Below, piece after piece: positions 1 through 7,547 of a stretch of 64,000 nucleotides of DNA. Numbering within the stretch: the stretch's first letter is position 1; each line of letters starts with the position of its first letter. The notes beneath the pieces were generated by a model. It made no database searches, had not been told where the DNA came from, and saw only the letters and a list, made by a program, of their open reading frames with translations. The stretch is from a virus. Where the stretch lies: positions 1 to 64,000 of IMG/VR virus record IMGVR_UViG_3300020183_000041; one strand, 5' to 3'. A program made the translations under genes and the position numbers.

Positions 1-1179
1 CTCACAAATGTATGTCCCAGTAAGGCCCGACTTAACCCAAAATGAAACGGTTAGTTGTTGCGCAGACGACGTTCCTTTGCAAATGGACTGCAAATCCTGA
101 CCTTCAAGTTTTTGTTCAATTCGCATTACGTCTGTACTAGAGGGAAACTTATCTTGATGCGTGCAAGTCATTTTGAGTGATTTGCGAAAACCAGAACCAG
201 TCGGGAAATCATCAGAAGCAGAAGCAACTTCTTGAGTCCATGCACCAAGAGAACTTGCGCCAACAGCCCAACGGTCCGCTGTGTAGTAATTGGCTGTAGT
301 AATAAAAGTTACGGGGCCGACTCCTCGTTGCGCGACCTGCATCGCGCCGTTGTATAATAGGTTACGAACGCCCGTGTTCTGAGTTTGCCAAGAAACGCCA
401 TTCGTGGCGGTCGAATCCGCAATCAACACCGAACCATCAGTAGTGCTGACAGCAAGACGGGCCACCGTGTCAGCCGCAGAACCAACCAGCAGATCGCCTT
501 TAGTGTCAATAAGGGTGTTATATGTATCTGATGCCCATGAAAGACCTGTATTTGCTGATGAGTTAGCAATTAATCTTTGATTATCTGTTCCGACCGCCAA
601 ACGGTCAATTGCATCCGCTTGTGTTCCAACAAGAAGATCACCTTTTGCTTGAATAATACCAATTGTTGAATCATATGCAGAACCGCCAATTTCAACCCAT
701 TGAGAAGATGTACCATCGCTATAATAAACAAAAGTCTTTCCACTGTCAGATTCATACCAAAGATCACCATTCGCTGGAGTCCCCGGTGCTGTGTCCGAGA
801 CAGTCATTCCACCAGAACCTAGATCTTTATATGTTGATCCATCATTTGTGAATTGCCATTTATCTGTGTTTTCATTCCATCTTATTTGAACATTTGTAGA
901 TGTTCCTCTTTCAACTTCAATACCAGCATTTAATGATGGGGTGCTGGTTTCACCAGAGTTAAGAAGGATAATATTGTCTTCAACATTTAGTTCTGTTGTA
1001 TTAAGAGTTGTTGTATTGCCAGAAACAGTTAAGTCTCCAGTAACAACAAGATTTCCAGATATCGTTACGTTATTTGGAAGACCAATTGTTGTTGTAGTAG
1101 AAGCAGTATTTACTTCAATTTCATTTGCTGTACCGACAATTTCAAAGTTGTTCTCAACAACTAAGCGCTCTAACTCCAT
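1..1179 (-). CDS. Tail fibre / receptor-binding structural protein, 3' end cut by window
   Basis: The frame is open from an ATG at 1179 to the left edge (393 codons, no stop). The N-terminal ~100 residues are Thr/Asn/Val-rich short beta repeats typical of phage fibre shafts. Two copies of a GDLLVGxxADxxxRLAV repeat follow, then a region near NLLYNGAMQVAQRG...TADRW that resembles the start of a carbohydrate-binding beta-sandwich. The fibre would sit at the tail tip and contact the host. The start overlaps the upstream stop as TAATG, so the genes are translationally coupled. Bases 1-520 are clearly richer in GC than the rest, which suggests the tip-encoding part was exchanged. Confidence 0.7.
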   Translation of the reverse strand, partial: MELERLVVENNFEIVGTANEIEVNTASTTTTIGLPNNVTISGNLVVTGDLTVSGNTTTLNTTELNVEDNIILLNSGETSTPSLNAGIEVERGTSTNVQIRWNENTDKWQFTNDGSTYKDLGSGGMTVSDTAPGTPANGDLWYESDSGKTFVYYSDGTSSQWVEIGGSAYDSTIGIIQAKGDLLVGTQADAIDRLAVGTDNQRLIANSSANTGLSWASDTYNTLIDTKGDLLVGSAADTVARLAVSTTDGSVLIADSTATNGVSWQTQNTGVRNLLYNGAMQVAQRGVGPVTFITTANYYTADRWAVGASSLGAWTQEVASASDDFPTGSGFRKSLKMTCTHQDKFPSSTDVMRIEQKLEGQDLQSICKGTSSAQQLTVSFWVKSGLTGTYICE

Positions 1180-1511
1180 TAGGCAACATACTCCACACCG
1201 CTAATAGCAACAGTAGCACTGCTACCCGCCTGATCCAAGTATAATGAACTATTACTTGGCATAACAATTGATGTGTTATAAAAAGTAACATTATTAGCAG
1301 TAATATTAATATTACTAATAATCTTATTATTTGCCGCAGCAGATGAACCACTTGTCACAATATGAAGTGATACAACTGTATTAACAGCAGTTGTATTGCA
1401 GATATTTATATTTTTAATAATTGTATAACTATTGGCTGTTGCATTTGCAGTATAAACATTTGCATTATCTCCATTACCAATATATAAAAGCTTTGGTGTT
1501 AAACTTCCCAT
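1179..1511 (-). CDS. Small virion protein of the tail region, unknown
   Basis: 110 residues, rich in Asn, Thr, Ser and Val with alternating hydrophobic positions, suggesting an all-beta fold. The N-terminus contains LLYIGNGDNANVYTANA. No enzyme motif is visible. It lies between the tail fibre (TAATG overlap) and another small structural gene, so a tail or fibre-accessory role is inferred from position and composition only. Confidence 0.6.
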   Translation of the reverse strand: MGSLTPKLLYIGNGDNANVYTANATANSYTIIKNINICNTTAVNTVVSLHIVTSGSSAAANNKIISNINITANNVTFYNTSIVMPSNSSLYLDQAGSSATVAISGVEYVA

Positions 1512-1512
1512 T

Positions 1513-1860
1513 CTATACCGCCATCCAAATACTTATTTCATTATCATAAGTAGTAGTATTCATATCTTGAATTGTCAATGCATCAAGAACATGATCAACA
1601 GAAGACGGGGCGGTATGGTTTTGAGCTGTCGTGCCGTCATATCCTCGTTGCTGTATCGTAAATGAATCACCAGCCCTGCTTGAAATTAAAATCTTTTCTT
1701 CAGCAGCGGTTCCTCTGCTAACAACAATAACAAAGGGGTTGCCAGAAGATCCCGTTGGGAATGTTGAACCATCAACAACACTAAAACTTGAGGCTACGTT
1801 GCTAACATTGCTAAGCAAGGTGGTTGCTACAACTGAGCCTAGAAACTCTCTTTTCAGCAT
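1513..1860 (-). CDS. Small phage structural protein with RGYDGTTAQNH motif
   Basis: 115 residues. The segment FVIVVSRGTAAEEKILI followed by FTIQQRGYDGTTAQNH is a pattern I recognise from many small phage virion proteins of unknown exact role. A stretch of short beta strands and no membrane segment or catalytic motif is seen. It is 1 base from the next gene and clearly in the virion operon. An AGGAGG-like ribosome site precedes the ATG (plus-strand cctcctt at 1862-1868). Confidence 0.65.
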   Translation of the reverse strand: MLKREFLGSVVATTLLSNVSNVASSFSVVDGSTFPTGSSGNPFVIVVSRGTAAEEKILISSRAGDSFTIQQRGYDGTTAQNHTAPSSVDHVLDALTIQDMNTTTYDNEISIWMAV

Positions 1861-1872
1861 AACCCCTCCTTG

Positions 1873-2256
1873 TTAATCGATGCTAATGTCTAAATCACCA
1901 GCAGAAATTCTTAATGTGTCACCAGCATCAAGTGTTTTATTTGCCGTAAGGGTGCCCCAGACTAAAAGATTCCCTGACGTTAAAGCATCAAAAACACCAA
2001 TCGCAACAACAGTGCATGCTGGCATATTGGTAAAATCAATATTTGCAGTATTAGAAGTTGCACCACCTGAAGCAGCTGTAAAGGTAGATGTCTGCCGAGC
2101 ATACGAACCACCAGTAACTTGCGTTCCCCCTCCTGCATCGCTTGGAGCAGCAGTGTATAAACCAACATAAATAGTTGCTGGCATTGTATATGCTGTTGTT
2201 CCTAAGAAGTGATCAAGTAATTTATTTTCTAAATAATCACTAATATTGCCTGCCAT
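1873..2256 (-). CDS. Phage tail/head accessory beta protein
   Basis: 127 residues. The pattern DYLENKLLDHFLGTT, then IYVGLYTAAPSD, GGSYARQT, a central IDFTNMP, IGVFDALTSGNLLVWG and a C-terminal GDTLRISAGDLDISID is that of a widespread family of small phage virion proteins, often labelled tail fibre or decoration proteins. Its stop overlaps nothing downstream, but its ATG overlaps the stop of the upstream gene by one base (at 2256). Exact location in the particle cannot be told. Confidence 0.65.
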   Translation of the reverse strand: MAGNISDYLENKLLDHFLGTTAYTMPATIYVGLYTAAPSDAGGGTQVTGGSYARQTSTFTAASGGATSNTANIDFTNMPACTVVAIGVFDALTSGNLLVWGTLTANKTLDAGDTLRISAGDLDISID

Positions 2257-2588
2257 TATACACCATCCCCAGAAGCAACAAAGTCTTCAATTTCTGATTG
2301 ATCTGCTAATCTAAAATTATCAAGTTCAAGCAATCTTTGTGCGTCTATATAATTTATTTTTTGGAGTCTATTACTTTGTGTAAAATAAAAATCTCCAGAA
2401 ACATAAGCAGTTCCAGTTTCAAAAACAATATATGTATATTCAGAACTATCTACTGAAGTTTTCTCAATTTTTTCTTCAGTTTTTATAGAAGGTTTTGCAG
2501 GTGTTTTTTTCACAGCCGCCTTTTTTGTAACTGCAGGCTTTTTTTCTGCAACATCTTCAGATTTTATAACGTTATCTTTTGCAGTCAT
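2256..2588 (-). CDS. Lys/Ala-rich virion-operon protein
   Basis: 110 residues from the ATG at 2588. A longer frame back to 2657 would run through the hairpin that follows the capsid gene, so the internal start is preferred. The first ~55 residues are low-complexity (AEKKPAVTKKAAVKKTPAKP), basic and probably disordered. The rest (YTYIVFETGTAYVSGDFYF, then INYIDAQRLLELDNFRLAD) looks folded. Directly downstream of the major capsid protein, so possibly a head-tail or head-accessory protein. No family recognised. Confidence 0.6.
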   Translation of the reverse strand: MTAKDNVIKSEDVAEKKPAVTKKAAVKKTPAKPSIKTEEKIEKTSVDSSEYTYIVFETGTAYVSGDFYFTQSNRLQKINYIDAQRLLELDNFRLADQSEIEDFVASGDGV

Positions 2589-2624
2589 AGTTAATACAAT
2601 ACCATAATTTATTACAAAATGCGA

Positions 2625-2651
2625 GATGAGGGGGTTTTTGACCCCCTCATC
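2625..2651 (-). terminator. G/C-tract hairpin after major capsid gene
   Basis: GATGAGGGGGT and ACCCCCTCATC form an 11-bp stem with a short A/T loop, 20 bases after the capsid stop on the minus strand. There is no clear U-run behind it, so it may act as an mRNA 3' stabiliser or partial terminator. Similar hairpins stand at 36033-36059 and 61827-61855. Confidence 0.55.
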
Positions 2652-2671
2652 AATCACATTTTATTTAATTA

Positions 2672-3703
2672 TCAGAGTGAACGAAGCTTGACGTTCTTAC
2701 CAATGATGTAAGACGCAGCATTCTCAATGTTATTAGCAACTCTCATGAACTGAGTGTACTCAATCGTGTCAGTCTTTGGCTTGAACTGACGGTACACTGT
2801 AATGTCACGATGGATACCAATAATTCTGTTGTTTGGGAAAGTTAGCTCAACATGACCGTGGCTTCCTGTTGCTCCTGAATAATCTCCAGAAACATTCTCT
2901 GGAGTAAGAGGGATCTCAACCAGAGGAATGCCGAATGGCGAAAGACCAGTCGAACCAGCGCCACCATTGCCGCGCATTGAGCCTTGCGTAAACGCAGCAT
3001 CACCAATGAGCGAACCAGGTGATGGTGCGCCAGATGTCGCTGCCGTTGCTGAGTTGGGATTCGAAAGGCTAAAGATCGTGTCTTGGACAAGACCTGTGCC
3101 TGTGAAGAATCTCAGTTCATTTCTGCGTTGCAGGAACTTTGTTGGCATATTGCGTAGAATACGGTCAAAAGTTGCACGTGAAATATTATTACCTGCCTCA
3201 TCAACAACAGTACCCGAAGCCTTTGCAAGCTTGATAAAGCCATCAAGAGCCTTGAGCAGGCCATTGTTTGAAGAGGTATTACCATTGATGAAAAGATCAT
3301 CCATGTCATTAGCTGTTTGACGAGCCATGACCTGAGCGATGTGATCCTCAAGTGAAGGACCTTCAATGTTGTCCTCAAGAGACTCTGTTGAAATTGCCCA
3401 ATCAAGACGCAGTTTCACGGTGCTTAGAGAGACCTTACTGAATGTGACAGCAGCATTTGTGCCATCATCTGTTGCCTCAGTTGCCTTTGCAAGCAAGCGA
3501 GTACCGATTGACAACTTGTCAATCTCCATTTGTGGTGTACGCATACGAACGATTCTTGCGTTCTGCATGAGAACAGATTGATCAATTACGAAATCCAAAA
3601 AACGATTTGACTGCGCTGGCTGAAGGAGACCCCCAGAGGCACTGCCGACAACGCTCGTTGTTACTTCGTTAGCTTTTGAAAGAATTTCTTCTTGTGATGC
3701 CAT
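2672..3703 (-). CDS. Major capsid protein (HK97-like fold)
   Basis: 343 residues, the usual size for an HK97-type capsid subunit. N-terminal helix (SQEEILSKANEVT), then LLQPAQSNRFLDFVIDQSVLMQNARIVRM typical of the N-arm/E-loop, a DWAISTESLEDNIEG segment, a long helix with QTANDMDDLFINGN (the spine helix region), and a C-terminal FKPKTDTIEYTQFMRVANNIENAASYI strand-helix typical of the P domain end. It lies after portal and protease genes in the standard order. An AGGAGG-like site is 8 bases before the ATG. Confidence 0.88.
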   Translation of the reverse strand: MASQEEILSKANEVTTSVVGSASGGLLQPAQSNRFLDFVIDQSVLMQNARIVRMRTPQMEIDKLSIGTRLLAKATEATDDGTNAAVTFSKVSLSTVKLRLDWAISTESLEDNIEGPSLEDHIAQVMARQTANDMDDLFINGNTSSNNGLLKALDGFIKLAKASGTVVDEAGNNISRATFDRILRNMPTKFLQRRNELRFFTGTGLVQDTIFSLSNPNSATAATSGAPSPGSLIGDAAFTQGSMRGNGGAGSTGLSPFGIPLVEIPLTPENVSGDYSGATGSHGHVELTFPNNRIIGIHRDITVYRQFKPKTDTIEYTQFMRVANNIENAASYIIGKNVKLRSL

Positions 3704-3720
3704 ATTAATTATTCCTCCTA

Positions 3721-5220
3721 TTATGACTCGTAACCAAGAGCGTTAATCAAGCCCTGTGGCAAATAAACATTTTTCCAAATTGACTTTGGAGCCGACTTTT
3801 TAATCTCTTCGCCTTCTTCATCATCCTCTGGATCGACACTCTTCTTAATTGCGCCAGAGTTGGCAAAAGAGTTAACTTTCTCATCTTGTTCAGCAAGAGC
3901 TTTCTCTGCTGCATCAAGTTTTTCTTGGAGCTCAGCCGTCTGAGCCTCAAACCCCTTGGCAAGTTCATCAACTTTGTTTTGGACCGATGCCTCAACCTCT
4001 TCTTTAATTGAAGTAGCGAAAGCAGCCAGTTTTTCGTCAACGACAGCACTAAGGGCATCTTTAAGGACATCAATATCCATTTCTTCCTCCTGTGTGTTTT
4101 CATTTACTTCAACTGTTGTTTGTGTTGAAGCATCCTCTTGAACATCGGGAACAAGCCAGTTAACAAACCGCTTTAAGAGCGTGAGTTTCTCATCTTGTTC
4201 ATTCATTCTTAAGACCTTATCATATTTTATATCATTTTGCAATAAATTCTCTTGCTTCATAACGTTTTTTTCATTTTCCTCTATTTCTTTTTCAAAATCT
4301 TCTCCCAAGAAGTATTCCATATCTTTTTTAAGAGTTTCTTCCTCTTCTTCCAGGATTGTTTCTATGCTTTTATTTTTAATTTTTGAATATCTTTCAAGAA
4401 GCCTTCTACCCTTAGCAGCGAGAGCAGCGGCATCGGAGCGGTCTTGTGGAACTGGCTCCCCCCATGCTGCTGCAGAGAGGGCTAGTCTTGTTGGTCTTCC
4501 CTTATCGTCTTTCATTGGTCCAGATGGATTTGTAAAAAATCTAGTTAAGAAAGAACCTTTTCTACGCATCTTTTCTGGTGTATTTGCTGGACCTCTTACT
4601 CCAGGTTTTAAATTTGCACCTTCAGTTTGTTTGAAGTGTCTTCTACCAGCCGCCGTCAATCCGCCTTTGGGATCTTTGATTGGCTGTTTTGCTTTTTCTA
4701 TAATTTCTTGCAAAATATACTCAAGATCACCAGTATCTTGATTTCTTTTAATAATATCTACAACCGCAAGAGCATTAGCAGGATTATCAACCAAACTTAA
4801 TTCACCTAAAACATATTTTTTAATAATATTAATTGGTCTACCATTGTAGACTTTAGATGTATCTTGGGATTTTTCTACAATCTTTCCGCCAATTGAAAAA
4901 GCAGTAAGCGTCCCATCAAGAATTTTTTGCCATGTGTTTTCTGCGCCTTTTGATATGTAGGCCTCAACTTTGATTGCATTGTACTCTTTGCCATCAGGAC
5001 CACTGATTTTAATTGGTTCATATTTAATAGCTTTACCAACAGCAATTGGTGCGTGCATCTCTCGAATGTTTCCGCCCCAGTTTTTAAATGCTTCGATTGA
5101 GGCATCGAAATTTACTAAATCACCAGATTTATCTATATTATCTGCAGTAGCGATGCCACTAACAATTCGTTGTTCCTTTTTGATAAAGTCAATTGGGAAC
5201 GAAAGTATAAAGTCTTCCAT
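3721..5220 (-). CDS. Prohead protease fused to DUF6321-like domain and coiled-coil scaffold
   Basis: 499 residues from the ATG at 5220, chosen because GAGG stands 5 bases upstream; an ATG at 5247 lacks a site. Residues ~1-155 match the XkdF/S78-like phage protease: NWGGNIREMHAP (His56), FSIGGK (Ser109) and GELSLVDNPANA. Residues ~185-290 hold KDPKGGLTAAGR...KPGVRGPA...LALSAAAWGEPVP, like DUF6321. Residues ~395-480 are a Glu/Lys/Ala coiled coil like a scaffold. One gene thus seems to supply protease and scaffold for prohead assembly. It sits between portal and capsid genes as expected. Confidence 0.78.
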   Translation of the reverse strand: MEDFILSFPIDFIKKEQRIVSGIATADNIDKSGDLVNFDASIEAFKNWGGNIREMHAPIAVGKAIKYEPIKISGPDGKEYNAIKVEAYISKGAENTWQKILDGTLTAFSIGGKIVEKSQDTSKVYNGRPINIIKKYVLGELSLVDNPANALAVVDIIKRNQDTGDLEYILQEIIEKAKQPIKDPKGGLTAAGRRHFKQTEGANLKPGVRGPANTPEKMRRKGSFLTRFFTNPSGPMKDDKGRPTRLALSAAAWGEPVPQDRSDAAALAAKGRRLLERYSKIKNKSIETILEEEEETLKKDMEYFLGEDFEKEIEENEKNVMKQENLLQNDIKYDKVLRMNEQDEKLTLLKRFVNWLVPDVQEDASTQTTVEVNENTQEEEMDIDVLKDALSAVVDEKLAAFATSIKEEVEASVQNKVDELAKGFEAQTAELQEKLDAAEKALAEQDEKVNSFANSGAIKKSVDPEDDEEGEEIKKSAPKSIWKNVYLPQGLINALGYES

Positions 5221-5261
5221 ATTACCTCGTAATAGTTTATTATACATTCTTTTCTATATAA

Positions 5262-5516
5262 TCAGCCAACAGCAAAAACAGCTAATGCAACATCAGCAGT
5301 AATAACTTGAAATTTTGTAAAATCACCTTCAATTTCAACATAGTTTTTGTTTGCTGGAATAAGAACTTCGTGTGGACCACCATTGAGTTTAACTACAGCA
5401 TTTGTTGATGCATGTGTATTAATAAATTTAATACAAACTGTATGTCTTCCTATTGATACTTCACCAGCAGTGCTATCCACCGATGTGTCTGAATATACGA
5501 CGCTTCCGTAACTCAT
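5262..5516 (-). CDS. Small virion protein, unknown
   Basis: 84 residues, mainly short hydrophobic strands (GRHTVCIKFINTH, NAVVKLNGGPHEVLIP) and no charged clusters, suggesting a compact beta protein. It lies between portal and protease-scaffold genes. The size and beta character would suit a capsid decoration or head-stabilising protein, but this is inference from place only. Confidence 0.6.
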   Translation of the reverse strand: MSYGSVVYSDTSVDSTAGEVSIGRHTVCIKFINTHASTNAVVKLNGGPHEVLIPANKNYVEIEGDFTKFQVITADVALAVFAVG

Positions 5517-5530
5517 TATTATCCTCCATT

Positions 5531-7138
5531 TTAAGAATCTAGATTGTTGCCCGAGTCTTGATTTTGTCCTCGTTCGTTCTGATCACCAGATTCTCTAGTA
5601 CCCTCTGGCAAGCCGCCAGAATCACTTCTTGACTTGGGCGGATTTGCTGCACTGTTATTTGAATTTCCAACAGGCGCTCCCGCCCCTTCTTGTTTTATCC
5701 TCGTTGGATATGGCAAAACATCGTCGCCATCTCTTCTTTCAGGAAGCCCAATTTTGGCACGAACCTCATTGGGGGCAAGGACTTCTGTTCTGAGATATCT
5801 ATCAAAAATTCTTGATTCAATATCTTCATCAACAAGATCAATTTTTTTAAGTTTAAATTCTAAAAGATCAGTAAATTCCATAACAATTCTATTAATTCGT
5901 TTTTCAATAACAGCCTGATCTGGACCAATTACTTGCATTTTAAATGTCTTATCAGCATCTCTTGAAACAGCCAAGTTTGCGTTATCATAAACACCAACTT
6001 TTGGTGCTGGCACTCTGTTTGCTACAAGAATTTCATCTCTGTTAGATTTACGATATTTATCGAACGAAGCATCCTGCACGCCTGCCTCAAGTTTTTCAAA
6101 CTTGATATCTGTATCTGCCCCAATACTGGCGGGGAGGGGTACAACTAATGTCCCGTGATTTCTTCCTTTTACTTCATTTCTAAAATAATTAACAAGTTCT
6201 TGTTTTGATTTATTGCTTAATTTTGCACCCTTTAAAATAATGGCATATCTTGGTATTGCCTTATTTTCAAAATAATCAATATTATATTCTTTTGCAAATT
6301 TATCACCAACAATCGCAGCTGCAGCCGACACCGCTGCTGGTATGCCATAATACGTATTATTTGGTGAATAGATTTTGAAATGTAGTATTTCATTAGGGTT
6401 TGGATCACCGTTAATAGGGTCTTTCATCTCAAGATCTTCAAAGTTCTTAAAGAAGACTGCTTGAATCTTGTTACTTCTTGAAAGCTGAACAAAGCCATCG
6501 CGCTTTCTTCTCACTCTAATCATTGTTGCTGGAACGTGACCGATGTATCCAATCTCTCCAGAATTATTACGACCAATTTCCAAATAACCATTTCCAACAG
6601 ACAAAACATCTTGCCAAACTCTTACAAGAGTTTCAATAAGCGTTTCTTCAACATTAAAACTTTCAAATTTATTTTCAAGATCTTCTCTTAGATCCTGCAC
6701 GGCTTTTCTTACGCGATCTATTTTTGCGGAGTCGTCTTGTGCTTTTTCAACCTTTCTTCTAGCTTTAAGAGTTTCAACAAACTCAAAACCAAGACCAACA
6801 GTATTCATGACGCGAGCGTTTATCGCAGCATTGTGAATTGCACTTTGATCATACAGGCCAGCAAGATTGTCTAGATCATAAGGAGGATTGACAATATCCC
6901 AAAGAGAATATCCATTAACAACTTCTGGATCTATATATTTAGATTTAGTGCCATCTTCACCTTCAAGTCTTTTTTGAAGCCTGTATGCCTTCCTTCGCAT
7001 TGAAGGAGAAAGCGAAGATATTGTAATTTCTTTAAAAGGGTCTTTTGAATCATGAGATGAGAATGCCTGAAGATAGGAAAGATCTAGGTCTTCCTGATCA
7101 TCAATATCGCTTTCAACATGAACCATCTTATTATTCAT
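5531..7138 (-). CDS. Portal protein
   Basis: 535 residues, typical for siphovirus portals (PBSX/HK97-like). Recognisable parts are the N-terminal LAGLYDQSAIHNAAINARV, ETLVRVWQDVLSVGNGYLEI, NEILHFKIYSPNNTYYGIP and a stem/crown region with SNRDEILVANRVPAPKVGV. The C-terminal ~50 residues are Gly/Ser/Asn-rich and likely disordered. The dodecameric portal is the DNA entry pore of the head. Upstream of protease and capsid genes in the normal order, but separated from the terminase by some 42 kb in this window. Confidence 0.88.
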   Translation of the reverse strand: MNNKMVHVESDIDDQEDLDLSYLQAFSSHDSKDPFKEITISSLSPSMRRKAYRLQKRLEGEDGTKSKYIDPEVVNGYSLWDIVNPPYDLDNLAGLYDQSAIHNAAINARVMNTVGLGFEFVETLKARRKVEKAQDDSAKIDRVRKAVQDLREDLENKFESFNVEETLIETLVRVWQDVLSVGNGYLEIGRNNSGEIGYIGHVPATMIRVRRKRDGFVQLSRSNKIQAVFFKNFEDLEMKDPINGDPNPNEILHFKIYSPNNTYYGIPAAVSAAAAIVGDKFAKEYNIDYFENKAIPRYAIILKGAKLSNKSKQELVNYFRNEVKGRNHGTLVVPLPASIGADTDIKFEKLEAGVQDASFDKYRKSNRDEILVANRVPAPKVGVYDNANLAVSRDADKTFKMQVIGPDQAVIEKRINRIVMEFTDLLEFKLKKIDLVDEDIESRIFDRYLRTEVLAPNEVRAKIGLPERRDGDDVLPYPTRIKQEGAGAPVGNSNNSAANPPKSRSDSGGLPEGTRESGDQNERGQNQDSGNNLDS

Positions 7139-7146
7139 AAAACCTC

Positions 7147-7470
7147 TTATTTAAAATGTTGATCAAACATATCTTCAAATGGATCCGCTATTAAACCATT
7201 ATTCAATCTCTCTGCTTGGTCGTCTTTCTCTGAGGATGAGACTTTCCTTGCGCCAGAGACCCATTGAACATCACCGTCTTCTGAACCAGTCCAGTATTTA
7301 GCCGCCTGTCTCACGCGATTTTCAACATTCTTGTCACCAACAAGACCTTCGGCACAAAGTATTCCATCGCCATCAGATAAAGGAAGGCCATCTGGCATCA
7401 TCCACATGCAAATGCCATAGGACCGTTCAGGTATCCAAATTTTATTATCTTTAATGATATCAAAACTCAT
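7147..7470 (-). CDS. Unknown protein upstream of portal
   Basis: 107 residues with a Trp/Met-rich N-terminus (IPERSYGICMWMMPDG) and charged C-terminus. No motif recognised. It ends 8 bases before the portal start and is preceded by a short gap after RNR, so it belongs with the head genes by position. Confidence 0.55.
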   Translation of the reverse strand: MSFDIIKDNKIWIPERSYGICMWMMPDGLPLSDGDGILCAEGLVGDKNVENRVRQAAKYWTGSEDGDVQWVSGARKVSSSEKDDQAERLNNGLIADPFEDMFDQHFK

Positions 7471-7547
7471 TTAAGACAATCATACATCAATTTTATTAAA
7501 TTATCTACCAATGATATACCATTTATCATCATTTTGGGCAAATATGG

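Noticed and set aside
4181-4741. Plus-strand frame inside the protease-scaffold gene
   Set aside because: Ser/Phe-rich composition is that of a shadow of the acidic coiled coil on the other strand; no start site.
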